NCBI RefSeq assembly: GCF_902686445.1
Contig: NC_062215.1
Span: 29,596,750 to 29,660,749 of the forward strand
Direction of reading: 5' to 3'
Origin: Sciurus carolinensis
Lineage: Eukaryota > Chordata > Mammalia > Rodentia > Sciuridae
DNA: 64,000 nucleotides
The notes beneath the pieces are model-generated. The model was not told the DNA's origin and did not search any database. It saw only the letters and a program-made list of their open reading frames with translations. A program made the translations under genes and the position numbers. How positions within the stretch are numbered: position 1 is the stretch's first letter; every line of letters begins with the position of its first letter. This document shows, in pieces, positions 22,623 to 34,880 of the stretch.

Positions 22623-24439
22623 CAGCTGAATCCCGAGGCCATGGGAAGCAGAGTTCTGGAGCATCCCACTTTGACATTGAAATCCTTGGCCTGGAAGCAT
22701 CATGCTTTCTTTCCATTCCCCACACAGCCCCACAAAACCAAAAGGGCCTCGGGAAACACAGTCCTATCATGCACCAAAAGGTAGAGAACCAGAAATATTT
22801 AGCCACAGTATTAACACCCACTTCTAAAGCCGCTGAACATCTTTGCTTTTGGAGGCAGAAGTACAGGGGAAAATACATCTTTGCAAATGTATGCTGGTGA
22901 AAATGGATGACAGTCCAGAACTTCTTCCCTTGTGAAACACAAAGATATTTTGTTCCCCAAATCTCCAAAGTGACATTCCATATAGTCCTTTCGACAGCTA
23001 TATCAAATCTGAATTCTAAAATCTCTCTTAAAATCTGACACTGACTCAACATTGGTAAGCAGAGACTTCCTGGTAACATTTTAAATGGCATTTACAGGAG
23101 TGACATCAGGAAAATATTGCCTGAACTCGTCCTGCAGAGATCGGATATGAGCATTTCCTTTGAAATAATTTTTAAGTGCCTCACGTTTATAAGCTTCAGT
23201 AAGACAAGACGGTGATAAGGCATTTGAGGAGACAGTGTGCTCAGTTCATAACTGGCTTCAGATTCTGTATGTCAGAGCAGAATCATAAGAGGGAGGATGT
23301 TTCAGATTCAGTGCATTCAAAACTTTAGTGCGTCAGTTAAGTACTATGAGCTTTGCAGACAGAATTTTTCCCACATTTTGAAGCTCTTAGTTGTATGGCT
23401 GGTCTTAGGAAAGGGGAAAAAGTGTGTTTCAACAAATTCTAAATCCTGCTGGGTCATCACCCTTTGACAACTGAGGAACCTCAGTATGAGACATAGCAAC
23501 TTCATGATAATATTCAAAATCTTGTCTTTTCTTCTGAGAGAATATTCTTCCTCAAATTTCTTAATATACTTGGCACAAATGGAAGTCTAACTCCTATTTT
23601 TTATATTATGCAGAATTAAAGATTTTTTTTTTGGTCACAAAGGGCAATTCAGTATGTGATCAGTGTTAAAAATTTGGCTTCCAGGGTTTAGCAATGATAT
23701 GTCTCATTTCTAAATTTGAAGTATTAATACAGAATATTAGTTTTGTTAACAACATGTTACAGACCAAGTTTACCTCTAGCTATTTTTGAGAAAGACCTCT
23801 TAAAGAAATTCTATATTGAGCTAAATATGTAAAAAATATGTTAGCTTGTGTTAACAATCTGGCTGCCTCTTGCCTTCAGAGATTTCTAAACCCACCCATT
23901 CCATTTCCAACTCAGCCAATTATAATCATATTTTATTTTTTAAGTTTTCATATCTTTATCACACATAAACATTTGGTTCAAAGTAATAAATTATATTGTT
24001 AATTGTGAAGAAATGCATGCCTGTTTTGGGGGAAAAACCTTCTAATTTTATTTCTTTTATGTTTCTTTGTCTTTCAATTTCTTTAGAAAATTGGTTGACA
24101 AAGAACACTAAGTAGTCTATGAAGTTTTTCTCTGAATCAAATATTTATGAAGCAAGGCAAATATCTGAAGTATAGCAAACATTTTATCACCTAATTGACT
24201 ACCTTAAAAGGTGGTAATGTTTTCATATTTTAGATTAGTGGGCTATATTGGAAGACAGTGTTTAAAGATGAACAATGTAAGACAATCTTGTTTCCTTGTC
24301 CAATAAACTGTTCTTTTTTATATTTTTGTTTTAAAATATTGCCTATGAGTCTAGCATTATTACAAAATTATAGAAAAATATTACAATAAAATTTTCTAAC
24401 TGAACTCAGTTTTCAGAAGTTTGATGAAACTTTAAATAC
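22623..24439. other. Unassigned stretch, no gene seen
   Basis: A 160-codon minus-strand frame (22609-23091) is the second longest in the window. Its translation has no domain, no codon bias I can see and no obvious initiation context, so I treat it as chance. The remainder is AT-rich DNA without named repeats. Confidence 0.45.
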
Positions 24440-24510
24440 CAGTTTAAAATAATTATAGACAATATTATTGAAGCATATAATTACATTTAGTAAAATTCAC
24501 CCTTGTTAGG

Positions 24511-24953
24511 TGTTTTAGTCAGCTGTTTTATTGCTGTGACTAAATGATCTGATCAGAATAATTTTAAAGAAGGAAAATTTGCTAGAGGGCTCAGTGTTTT
24601 GGAGTTCTTAGTCTATAGAAGGCTGTCTCCATTCCTTGGGGCTTGAGGTGATTCTGAACATCATGGCGGAGTGTGTGGCAGAGGGAAGGAGCTCATGTCA
24701 TCAGGAAGCAGAGAAAGAGAGAGAGACTCTACTATCCAGATATAAAATATATACCCCATAGCCACAACCCCAAGGAACTACTCCCTCCAGCCACATCCTA
24801 CATGCCTCCAGTTAACCACTCAGTTAATCCCATCAGGGTTTAATTCACTGATTAGGTTAAGACTCTCCCAACCCAATCATTTCTCCTCTGAACCTTCTTG
24901 CATTGCCTCACACATGAGCATTTGGGGGAACACCTCACATCCAAACCATAACA
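24511..24953 (-). mobile_element. MaLR-like solo LTR, antisense
   Basis: The plus strand starts TGTTTTAGTCAGCTG and ends CAAACCATAACA, the inverse of the 17484-17901 family. An exact 5-bp duplication TTAGG flanks it (24506-24510 and 24954-24958). The interrupted L1 3' UTR resumes on both sides. It contains the family blocks 'ctccagccacatccta', 'ttaattcactgattaggtta' and 'cacacatgagcatttggggg'. Confidence 0.9.
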
Positions 24954-25136
24954 TTAGGGTATAGTTTGTTAAGATTTGATAAACAAATATGACTGTGTAA
25001 CTATTATCAAAACCAAATATCAAACAGTTCTGTCATTCCCCCCCAAATTTTCCCTGACTCCTGTAGTCAACCAACCCAGCACCTGCTGATCACTGATCAC
25101 TGAACTTTTTGTGTTTCAATTGTTTTGCTTTTTTTT

Positions 25137-25232
25137 TTAGGGTTAGGATGTAGCTCAGTGGTAGAACACTTGCTTGTCATGTGCAAGAGTCCGAGTTTAA
25201 TCTCCAGTACTGCAAAAAGGAAAAAAAAAAAT
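25137..25232 (+). mobile_element. ID SINE
   Basis: 'ggttaggatgtagctcagtg' (A box), 'gagtttaatctccagtactg' (decayed B box), then a short A-rich tail. It is inserted in the old antisense L1 3' UTR. Confidence 0.85.
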
Positions 25233-26462
25233 GACATAAATTCAATCATAAGTAGGAAGTGATCTTTTGAGTCAGGCTTCTTTCATTTACCATAATGCAT
25301 TTAATATCCACCCCTGTCATTTTAGACATTAGTGTTTTACTTATTTTTATTATGGAGTAATATTCTGTTTTAAGGATACATCAACACTTGTTAATCTATT
25401 GAATTGTTGAGGGACATTTGGGCAACTTCCAGTTTGGGGTAATTATGAATAAAGATGCTATAAATATTTATTGAAAGGGTTTTTTTTCTTTTTTCTTTTT
25501 TTTTTTTTTTTTTGGATGAACATATGTTTTCACTTTTCTTTGGGAAATACTTATATATTTTTAACTTTATAAGAAAGTGCCAAACTGTTTTCCAAGGTTG
25601 TTAGAGTAGTATCACACGCTTGTCAGCACTTGGTATTGTTAGCTCTTACATTAATGGCTTAGACATGTTTTCTGAGAGACTAGTGTTGTCCCTCATGTTT
25701 CCAAATGCTAAGGTGCTACTCACATGTGTTCTTTATTGAAGTGTCTGTTCAACTCTTTTGCCTATTTTAAAATCAGGTGACTTTCTCTTTATTGTGTCTT
25801 GTGAAGCACTTATACACTCTAGTAACAAATCCTTTGTCAGATGTGTGTTTGCAGATATTTTTCTCCCAGGCTACATACAGCTTGTCTCTTTCTTCCCAAA
25901 GCAATACCTTTCAAAGAGTTCAAATCTATCACTTGGTTGAGGAGAAATATACCAAGTTTTCATCTATAAATCATGTTTTGGATTTCATATCTAAAACATC
26001 TATACCTATCTCAAGGTCACAAAGCTTTTCTGTTTTCTTCTAAAGTTTTATTTTTGTAGCTTTTATAATCAGGTCTATAATCCATTTTGAATATTTTCAT
26101 TCCTATTCTTGTTCATGGTAGAAAGGCTGTCTGTAAGTTCATTTATATTCTCTATCTGGATGTCTAATTATCTCAAGACCATTTATTGAAAGATTATTCT
26201 TCCTTTACTGAATTAGCTTTGCACCTTTACCAACAACCAATTGGCCATATTTGTGTGTGTTAATTTCCTAAGTCTCTCCTCATTTTATGTGTCAGTCCTT
26301 TTACCAATAGCCCACTGTCTTGTTTATGCAACTTTATAATAATTTTTTATAAGAAAAAAGAAAATATTCTGCTGTAATTCTGAACAGAATTTGCATTGAC
26401 CTCATAAATAAATTTAGGAAAATTGACATTAACAGTATTTATCCTTCTAATCTATAAACAAA

Positions 26463-26800
26463 TTATCTTTCTTTTTTTTATTGTAAACAAATGGGATACA
26501 TGTTGTTTCTGTTTGTACATGGAGTAATAGCATACCATTTGCATATTCATACATTTACATAGAGTAATGATGTTTGATTCATTCCGTTATTTTTTTCTCC
26601 CCCCCCACCCCTCCTACCTCTCTTTTCCCTCTACACAGTCCCTCCTCCCAACCCGTCATTATGTGTCATCATCCGCTTATCAGTGAGATCATTCGTCTTT
26701 TGGTTTTTTGAGATTGGCTTATCTCGCTTAGCATGATATTCTCCAATTTCATCCATTTGCCTGCAAATTCTTTCATTCTTTATTTTAGGTCTTTTGTGGT
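26463..26800 (-). mobile_element. 5'-truncated younger L1 3' end, antisense
   Basis: Left edge T-rich (an antisense poly-A tail), then 'gtaaacaaatgggatacatg', 'taatagcataccatttgc', 'gattggcttatctcgcttag' and 'atgatattctccaatttcat'. These match the 3' UTR shared by the copies at 49391, 50801 and 59845. It is less decayed than the L1 it sits in. Confidence 0.7.
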
Positions 26801-26812
26801 TATTTTCACTAA

Positions 26813-27472
26813 TGTTCAGTTTTAGCTTTTTTGCTGCTGTGACTAAAAGAGTTGACCAGCACCACTGTAGAAGAGGAAAAGTTTATTTAAGGGTTTATGG
26901 GTGTCAGAGGCCTCGGTTCATAGACAGCCGACTCCATTCCTCTGGGACTCAAGATGAGGCAGAACACCATGGTGGAAGAGTGTGGTGGAAGGAAGCAACT
27001 CACATGATGATCAGGAAACAGGAAGGGAGACTCTGCTCACCAGATACAAATATATACCCCACCTAGGTGGTGGTGCAGGCCTGTAATCTCACTGGCTTGG
27101 GAGGCTGAGGAAAGAGGATCTCAAATTCAAAGCCAGCCTCAGCAACATGAGGTGCTAAGCAACTCTGTGAGACCCTGTCTCTAAATAAAATACAAAATAT
27201 GGCTGGGGATGTGACTCAGTGGTTGAGTCCCCTTGAGTTCAATTCCAAGTACCCCCCCAAAAAAACCAGATATATCCCCAAAGTCACAACCCCAATACCC
27301 CACCTCCTCCAGCCACACTCCATCGACTCTAATTACCACTCAATTAATCCCACCAGGGATTAATTCACTGATTGGATTTAGGCTCTCACAACCTAATTAT
27401 TTCCTCTCTGAACTCTCTCACATTGTCTCACACATAAGCTTTTGGGAGCCACCTCACTTCCAAACCATAACA
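26813..27472 (-). mobile_element. MaLR-like solo LTR, antisense, itself SINE-split
   Basis: Inverse-orientation MaLR-like LTR: 'gcttttttgctgctgtgact', 'gactccattcctctgggact', 'gaacaccatggtggaag', then after a B1-ID insertion 'caggattaattcactgattg'-type text, and the end CCAAACCATAACA. The L1 it entered reads 'cactaatgtt' on the left and 'cagcttatagatcatgcaca' on the right. A CAGTT/CAGCT pair beside the edges may be the decayed target duplication. Confidence 0.85.
27063..27265 (+). mobile_element. B1-ID dimeric SINE inside an LTR
   Basis: Complete dimer: B1-like 'ggcctgtaatctcactggct', 'gggaggctgaggaaagagga', 'gagaccctgtctctaaa', then ID 'ggctggggatgtgactcagt' and B box 'gagttcaattccaagta'. 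The LTR phrase 'ccagatacaaatatatacccc' on the left recurs in shortened form (ccagatatatcccc) on the right, an imperfect target duplication. Confidence 0.93.
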
Positions 27473-28092
27473 CAGCTTATAGATCATGCACATATTTTGT
27501 TATTATCTATTTCTTTTTTATTATTATTTCTATTTTAAATAGCACTTAAAAAACTCTTTAAATTTCAATTGGTTATTATAAGTATCTATAAATACAAGGA
27601 TTTTTATAAATTGATCTTGTGTCCTGAGAGTTTGTTAAACTTACTTATTAATTCTGAAGACTTTTTATAGGTTTTTTTTTGCAATTTTTTTATATATACA
27701 ATTGAGTCATTTGTATAAAGACAATTTTATTTCTTCCTTCTCAAATGAGCTGTATTGAACCTTTTTTTTTCTCCTCCATGACACTAACTTCTTCATCTGT
27801 TAATATCATGAATGGCATTGAGTTTCATTATAACTAACATTCCTGCTGTAAAGTCCTGTTAGTCATAATGAATGATTAGTTTCATCTTATTTCTAGTTTT
27901 AATTCTTAAATATTTTGCAGAAGGATTTTGTATCTATATTGATAGGGTTGATCCACATTAATTTTTCTGTGAAGTGTGTGCGGGTGTTTTGTTGCTGCTT
28001 CCGATAGGATGTTGAGCCTACATGTTTAGTTATTGATGTTTTCATTCAGCTCTACCATTATTTAGTTTGTTTACTCTTTTTTTTCCTCTTCC

Positions 28093-28523
28093 TTTTATGG
28101 TTTAGTTATGAGGTGTCCCCTAAATGCTCATGTGGAGACAATGTAAGAAAGTTTAGAGATAAAATGACTGGGTTATGAGAACTTTAACCTAATTAGTACA
28201 TTAATGCCCTGACAAGGATTAACTGGGTGGTAACTGTAGGCAGGCAGGGTATGACTGGAAGAAATGGGTCCCTGGAGACATGCCTTTGGGATATATATTT
28301 TGCCCTTGTTGAGTGAAGTCTCTGTTTCTGTTTCCTGGTGCAATGTCCTGATCTGCTTTCTTCTGGCATGCTCTTCTGCCATGATGTTCTGCTTCATGGA
28401 AGGACCCAAGGAATGGAGTTAGTCATCCATGCACTGAGACCTCTGAAATCATGAACGCAAAAATAAGCAGGTCTTATGGTTCTTGTCAGGTCTTATGGTC
28501 ACAGTGGAGAAAAGGCTAATACA
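28093..28523 (+). mobile_element. MaLR-like solo LTR
   Basis: Plus-strand copy: 'ttatggtttagttatgaggt', 'gtcccctaaatgctcatgtg', 'ggttatgagaactttaacct', 'ccaaggaatggagttagtca', ending 'aaaaggctaataca'. Flanks CTTCC (28088-28092) and CCTCC (28524-28528) agree at 4 of 5 positions, a likely decayed target duplication. It is also inside the old antisense L1. Confidence 0.85.
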
Positions 28524-29137
28524 CCTCCCATGTTCCATTTAATTTTTTTTTTAGTGTTATTTGAACATGTTTCAGAAATCTGTTTCTATTTATCTACTGC
28601 ATCTTTAAATTATATCTCTTTGAATTGATTTTTAATAGTTATCCCAAGGATTTCGATATACATAACTTCTCAGTCTGTTTAGGATACAGAGTATTTCAGT
28701 GGCATATACAAACATTGTGTTCTACATCAATCCGTTCTCCATGTTTTTTATATGAAACTTGCAGTCATTCAATTCATTGCTTCTTTATAAGTAATAGTGT
28801 GGCTTTCTAGATGTTATTGTTTTTTCATAATTTTTAGCAGTCGATTGTGCATGGATTTATTTTTTTCTTTTTTCCTTTTCTTTTCTTTTCCCTTTCCTCT
28901 TCTTCAGTTTCATGGACCAACTTGAATTTGTCAGTCTTTTGAGGAATTTGGGAAGTTTTCAGCTGTATTTCTTTGAATTATTTTTTAGTGACATACTCTG
29001 TATCTGAGGATCTGCCCATATTTTTAAATCATTTACCTCAGTTAATTATTTACATAAAATAATTTCTATCAATCTATCTTCAAATATACCATCTCCATTA
29101 AAAAAAATTGTTTTAGTCATCAATGGACCTTTATTTT

Positions 29138-29226
29138 GATTTATTTATATGTGGTGTTGAGAATCAAACCCAGGGCCTCATCGTGCTAGACAAGAGCTCT
29201 ACCACTGAGCTGTGACCTCAACCCAA
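29138..29226 (-). mobile_element. ID SINE, antisense
   Basis: 'gaatcaaacccagggcctca' (antisense B box) and 'ctctaccactgagctgtgac' (antisense A box). It lies within the old antisense L1. Confidence 0.88.
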
Positions 29227-30240
29227 CCATTTCCATATTCTTTTATCTCCATTCTACTATAGAGTTTATCCGGTGAAGATTTTTTTTTTGCAATTTATTT
29301 TTTCATTTCCAATATTTCCATTTCTTTATTTTATCTTTTATTTCTTTATGGAATTTTTCCTATTTTCATTCTTTTAAAGAATTTTTGGACTACTTTGTTG
29401 GAGCATTACTACAACAGGTGCTGATGTTCACTTCAGGTAATTCCACCATCCTTGACATATTGTCTTTATCTTTTAGTCAACTGTCTTTTCCTGGGCAAGT
29501 TGAGATTTATCTGCTTTTTCATATGCCAAGCAATTCTGGACAGTACCCCAGGCATTTGGATGACTGTGTTATGAAATTCTGGATCTCATTCAATCCTATA
29601 ATAAATAATGATATTTTTGTTTCAGTAGATAATTGTTTTGGCAAATTTAATTTCCCCTTGCAGATTCTTCTGTGAGCTGTGGTTCTAATGTCCATTCAGC
29701 TTCAAACCTTTTTGATTCCCTTTTAATGTTATTAGGATATGCCCCATTGTGAGAGGTTTAGTCTGGGAGCTACCTAGAAAATGGTCTGCTTTTCGGTTTT
29801 CAGTGTTTTTGCTGTGCTCGTTAGAATTAGGCCCAAGCATGTGCAGCTTCAGATGAGTCCAAAGGTGCATAAACAATATCATTGAATCATTTTTCCATAT
29901 TTCTTTCTCTCTGTGGTCTTGCCAATGTGTTCCATTTACCTGAAATTCTTTTCAGTCCTCCAGCCAAGCGTTAGTACTCTCTTCTGTCACTGCACATCTA
30001 CAAGTGCAATCAGGTCTGTGAACAGGCAGTAGGTGGAGTCCCACAGGAAAAACCATGTTAAGCTTACCTCCAGCGTGGTGGTACTTCAAATTCTGCCATG
30101 CTCTGCCAATCCACCTGCTCTTGCTTACTTCTTAGTACCATCAAATATCCATCCCATGACTTTTGTCCTGGTTTTATATTTGTATTCATTGGTAGAGACA
30201 GAATGGACTGTGCTTACTCTATCTTATTCATAGCCACTTA

Positions 30241-31167
30241 AAATTTATGCTTAAATGAAATAAATGTACAGTTTCAGAAATAAAATATTTATATATGCAA
30301 GATAGGCAATAGAAATGACATTATAAATTATGCTGAACCGCAGTGGAAAGCTTTCCAGGTGACTAACAGGTATCTTACACAGCTCACTGAATTCTTTCTC
30401 ACTCTGTCTTCTAAGTATGCCCACCAGCTATGATTACTCAGAGAGAGATTTTCTCTTTGTAATTTGCATTATAAAAGCAAGTGCTTTCTTTCCATTATGT
30501 TGCAATATTGAATCTTCTCTTTCAAGTCACACATATGTCTTCTTATTCCCACACATTTGTTATCCCCTTTTGACTTCATCCCTGCTGTTCAGAATTGCTG
30601 TCCTAATGTATACTACATGCAGGTTACAGTAAGCCCAAAAGTATTTGTTTATTGGGCATTTGGTATTTGCAGACCAGGGACTGGACAGAAGAAGCCAACC
30701 CCAAAACTCAGACGTTCTGTATTGAATCTACTGTGTAGGTAATCTGTATAAGAATAATTCAGAATGCTCTGTAAATAAAATGTTAACTCATATGAAAAGC
30801 CATGAGTACATACTTGTCTTTATATAGGAAAAAAATTACCTAAAACGATTACTCATGCACATTTTACATGGTAGAATTTATTAATTACCAATGGAAAGCA
30901 AGATGGTTCGTAGGAGTTTTATCAATTCCAAGATCCCATTCTACTCCTCTCTCTGCCTGGGGAAGTGCTTCTCATCCTTCATGTTCAGGTAGTGTCTGAC
31001 CTTCACACTGAAGCCCTGTTGATGTCCCCAGTCAGCAAGTTCTGTTCCCTCCCCTATGAACATAGCACTGTGTTCCCACTGCTAACATATTTTGGACTAC
31101 CTTATAATTTCTTCTACATAGTTGTGCTTCCCAAATATGTCAAGGGCATCATCTCCCCACTGGCTTT
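30241..31167. other. Unassigned stretch, no gene seen
   Basis: AT-rich DNA without a recognised repeat. Open frames of 60-96 codons have no motif, and the last of them (30965-31255) runs into a SINE. Confidence 0.45.
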
Positions 31168-31372
31168 GGTACTGGGGATTGAACCCAGGGATGCTCTACC
31201 ACTGAGCTACACCCACAGCACTTTTGATTTTAGTTTTAAGACAGGGTCTAGCTAAGTTGCTTAGGGCCTAGATAAGTTGCTGAGGCTGGCTTTGAACTTG
31301 GGATCCTCCTGCCTCGGTCTCCCAAGTCACTGGGATTACAGTTGTGTGCCACCATGCCCAGCACTAATTCAC
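31168..31372 (-). mobile_element. B1-ID dimeric SINE, antisense
   Basis: 'tactggggattgaacccagg', 'ctctaccactgagctacacc' (ID half, antisense), then 'gacagggtct', 'ctggctttgaacttgggatc', 'ctcctgcctcggtctcccaa' and 'gattacagttgtgtgccacc' (B1 half, antisense). Confidence 0.93.
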
Positions 31373-32463
31373 TTCTTAATTGTAAGGAAATGGGACTGTT
31401 TTATTTCTTCCTTTTTTTTTTTTTTTTTTTTTTCCATCCCCAGAGCTTATTAGTTCAGTTGCTGGTAAGATCAGGTATATACATTTTTTAAATGATGTTC
31501 CGAAGGTGATTCTGCTGTACAACCACTATAGAGTTTATATGAGTCAAATACTTTTTTTTAAATAAAAAAGATCATCTGGTGAAAATTGAAAGCATTTGCT
31601 AACAAACCAGACGTAGATTGAGCAGAAGAGAGGGCTCGAGGTGTGATGAGATATCATTATCATTTATTCAAATCTTTCTTCCATTAACTTTTTATCTTTA
31701 CTTACCAAGTAGTTTTTTACCACTACCTAGACATCCCACTTAGTAGCTGCTCTCTGGGCAAGGTAGAAAAGGACCTATAGTTCCTGGGCTCTCTGGGTAA
31801 GGTAAAAAAAGGCCAAGACCAGTCAGATTGACATAACCATAAAGAGAATTTGTTAGTGTCTTGATGCCTGCCAGCTTCAGAGAAGCAACCCCTGTAAAAT
31901 CTCATACACAGCTTGAAAGTACATTTTTAGTCAGGTTTATATGACCTTAAAAAAAACTTTTTTAGATGGAACAATTGTTTCCAGTCCTGCCTCCGTCACA
32001 CCAACTCCCATTTTCATAACAAGCATCCATGTCAGGTCCTGCATGTGAGACAAACAGCATTCTCAAATAGAGATACTTCTTCTCGGAAGTGGCCTTGCTA
32101 AGAAATTTGAAATATATTCATTTGACTGTTTGAAATGAATTTCTTTACATATAAAGAGCTATTAGTGATTTCTGAGCAGGAAGGAAGGGCATTTACATTT
32201 AGTGTCTGCTAAACACTAATCTACATGCTTTTATAAAACTTCTTAATTCACTCTCTTTTCTTCATCTCTGGACCAGAAATCTTCCTGGGTACATTCCTTG
32301 TGGATTTAGGGCATCTGGAATTTAACAGACCCATAGAACCCCACTGTCTTCCATTGGTCTATGATTGCAGTTTCCATTGCTTCAGCACAAAATAGTCTTT
32401 TCACGTTTAGACTTTCTCACTAATCAGAGAAAAGTCTTTAGTTATCCCCAAACAAGTTAACAC
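31373..32463. other. Unassigned stretch with short tandem duplication
   Basis: T-run at about 31411-31433. A 39-bp spaced imperfect tandem duplication starts at 31749 and 31788 (both begin gctctctggg). No gene. Confidence 0.45.
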
Positions 32464-32640
32464 AACACTTCTCAAAGTGGGACTCCAGACTGCTGCCTTC
32501 AGAAGCACCAAGAATGTGTGCTATAAAGATTTATCTTAGCCACACTCATCCAAACCTCTGAAATTAGGACCAAGGCATCTGTATTTTAATAACCACTTGG
32601 GTATTCTCTCAAGTAAAGGAAAACATGATTTGGAGGTTCC
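32464..32640 (+). repeat. MER5-like DNA transposon fossil
   Basis: 'cacttctcaaagtgggactc', 'cctctgaaattaggaccaag', 'gcatctgtattttaataacc' follow the order of MER5A, a non-autonomous hAT element (TTCTCAAAGTGTGGTCC ... AATCTGTGTTTTAACAAGCCC). It is diverged. Confidence 0.65.
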
Positions 32641-33497
32641 TCCAAAAATGACTTTGTAAAGATAAGATCTCAGTGAAATATCTGAAGATTCTCTTACTGA
32701 ACAATATCCCTGAAAAGTGTGTGTTTGGGGGTCAGATCAATTGCTAACACTCATGCCATTACCTTTATCATCTCTGTGTTTCAAGGAACCAAATCTCAGT
32801 CCATTGCAAACAATTACCATTGTTACACTCTTGCAAAGTCACACACTTTGTTCTTCCCTCTTCTTCTAGAGTCCACAGAAAGAACAAAAACTAGATCTAT
32901 AAAACCAGGTTTCAGTTTTTATGTTCAACTCCCCTGCATTTGCTTTGCATCTTTCTCTTCCTGAAATGTTATATAAGGAAAAGATTATATGCATTTATTA
33001 CATCATATATATAATTACACATTCTCTATACAGAGAGACACAGATGTATATATTGGTTGTGATCTGAGATAAAAAATTTTGGATGCTCAAGTCTTAGGTT
33101 ATTTTAGGTGTATCTCTGAAGTCAATAGTAGGAGTTAAATGAGCACTGTGAATGTTTAACTATTGTTTTGACTTCCCAGTAGACAAAGGAATTTATAAGT
33201 CAATTTCTAGCCATCTGTACAAACATTTATTTATAAGCAGATTAAGCCATCATAGGTAATATTTCATAAGTAGGAATAAGCTTATCAGAATAAAATGATC
33301 AAGAGATTTTTTCACCGTATAAAGAACTGTTTAGAGAGCACACCACAGTGCCATCCCAAACTACAGAGTTTATTAGATTTGTTTGACCTGTTTGTAAGGA
33401 ACACATTTTGAATACAACTAATTCCATTAATAGAAACCATTGCTAGCTTCTACTTAGTGAAGTGCAAAGCTTGTAATATTGATGGGGATATAAACAG
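32641..33497. other. Unassigned stretch, no gene seen
   Basis: AT-rich, no named repeat and no exon. An 81-codon frame at 32719-32964 shows no motif. Confidence 0.45.
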
Positions 33498-33585
33498 TTC
33501 AGTTGAGGGTGTAGTTCAGTTAAATAGTATGTGCTTAGATATATGAGACTCTGGGTCCAATTGCCATCCACAAAAAAATAAAAAG
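33498..33585 (+). mobile_element. ID SINE
   Basis: 'tgagggtgtagttcagttaa' (A box), 'ctgggtccaattgccatcc' (B box) and an A-rich tail. Old and diverged. Confidence 0.75.
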
Positions 33586-33849
33586 TAAACAGAAATTTGA
33601 GAAAATTGTTGTAGCCAACTCTGGCCTTGCAGATTAGAAGCCAGCTGACCACCCTTGGACTGGGAATTTCTGATTTAGACCATCAACTACCTCTAGAGTA
33701 TAGTTTGAAATAACATAAATCTAAGGTCACATTTTCAATATTAATGATTCTTCCTCTAAATATAATGATTACATTAAAGAAAAAATACCAATAGAGAGAC
33801 AATCTGTGAATGAGCGTATTTCCAAATCATACATCTATCTGATAAGAGA

Positions 33850-34110
33850 TTGATAAGCAAAACACATAAGAAACAACTCAGTAAGAAAAAATTAACCAAT
33901 TTTAAAAATAGGCTAAGAAACTGAATAGACATTTCTCAAAAGTGGACATGTAAATGGTCAAGAGGTATATGAAAAAATGCTTGATATCATTATACATTAT
34001 ACAAATGCAAATTAAAATCACAGTAAGATACCACCTCACACCTGCTATACTGGCAATTATCAAAAATATAGAAAGGTAACTCTTACAAGTTGCTGGTATT
34101 GATGTTAGTG
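33850..34110 (+). mobile_element. L1 3' ORF2 fragment
   Basis: 'cagacatttctcaaaagtgg'-type text with 'ggtcaagaggtatatgaaaa', 'gcaaattaaaatcacagtaa' and 'gataccacctcacacctgct' match the well-known L1 ORF2 C-terminal/3' region on the sense strand. Truncated at both ends. Confidence 0.75.
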
Positions 34111-34169
34111 GGAAATTGGTTTTTTTTTTAATATTTTTAAAGGATGCTTGTATATGAAAGTATCTTGGT

Positions 34170-34880
34170 TTCAGGATATTTTCTTTGTTTTGGGCTTTTG
34201 ATAATTTAATTATAGTATATCTCAATAGAGATTTCCTTGAACTATAGGTCCTACCTGAAGTTTATTGAGCTTTCTAACCATATAGATTCATGTTTTTCAA
34301 CAAATTGAGAAATTTCAGCTATTATTTCTGCAAATATTCTTCTTATCCTTTCTCTTTCAATTCTTCTTGTACCACTGCAATGTGTATGTTTATAATTTTG
34401 CATCACATAGATACTTTAGACTCTACTCACTTTTGTTGTTTTTTTTTTCCCCCTACTTCTCAGACTGGGTAATTTTAAGTACCCTATTTTAATGTTAACT
34501 GATTATTTTCTGTGCTTATTCAATTCTACTCTTATGACTTTGTGTTTTATTTTTATTTCATCTATTGTACTTTTCAGTTCCAGAATTTCTTTTTTATAAC
34601 TTCAGTTTCTTTATTAATATTCTCTACTTGCTCAGAGATCATCCCCCTGATTTCCTTTAGTTTTGTCCATAGTTTCCTTCAGCTCATTCACTAAGCATAT
34701 TTAAGAGTTAAAGCCTTTATATAGTAAATCCAATGTCTAGGCCTGTTTAGTCACGACTTTCATAGGAGCCATACTTTCTTGTTTTCTTGCATGTTTTATA
34801 ATTTTTTTTTCTTGAGAACTGGATATTTTGAATATTACAAAGGTGTTAGAAAATTAGCTTCTCCTCTGTCCCCAGAAATT
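34170..34880 (-). mobile_element. Old L1M/HAL1-like 5' region, antisense
   Basis: 'gtttattgagctttctaacc', 'gagaaatttcagctattatt', 'tgtacttttcagttccagaa', 'gagaactggatattttgaat'. The order is the same as at 28900-29600, so it is a second copy of that L1 region. Confidence 0.6.

Larger units (their letters stand above)
24440..30240 (-). mobile_element. Ancient, nearly full-length L1, antisense, host of nested insertions
   Basis: Antisense L1M-type LINE reading 3' UTR to 5' UTR from left to right. 24440-25440 is 3' UTR ('agtaaaattcaccctt', 'gggcaacttccagtttgggg'). 25550-28800 is ORF2 ('gccaaactgttttccaaggt', 'atcctttgtcagatgtgtgt', 'ccatttattgaaagattatt', 'gagagtttgttaaacttact'). 28900-29600 is the ORF1/5' region ('gggaagttttcagctgtatt', 'ctgggcaagttgagattt'). 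The 5' UTR-like end is 'ggtagagacagaatggactg' near 30195. All frames are broken. The family is probably L1M or HAL1-related, and borders are approximate. Seven later insertions, listed separately, split it. Confidence 0.65.

Noticed and set aside
22609..23091. 160-codon minus-strand frame
   Set aside because: No recognisable protein family or exon signals; a plus-strand frame overlaps it.
25137..25232. tRNA gene (A and B box-like motifs)
   Set aside because: The sequence is an ID SINE with an A-rich tail and no cloverleaf; the same holds for all ID copies in the window.
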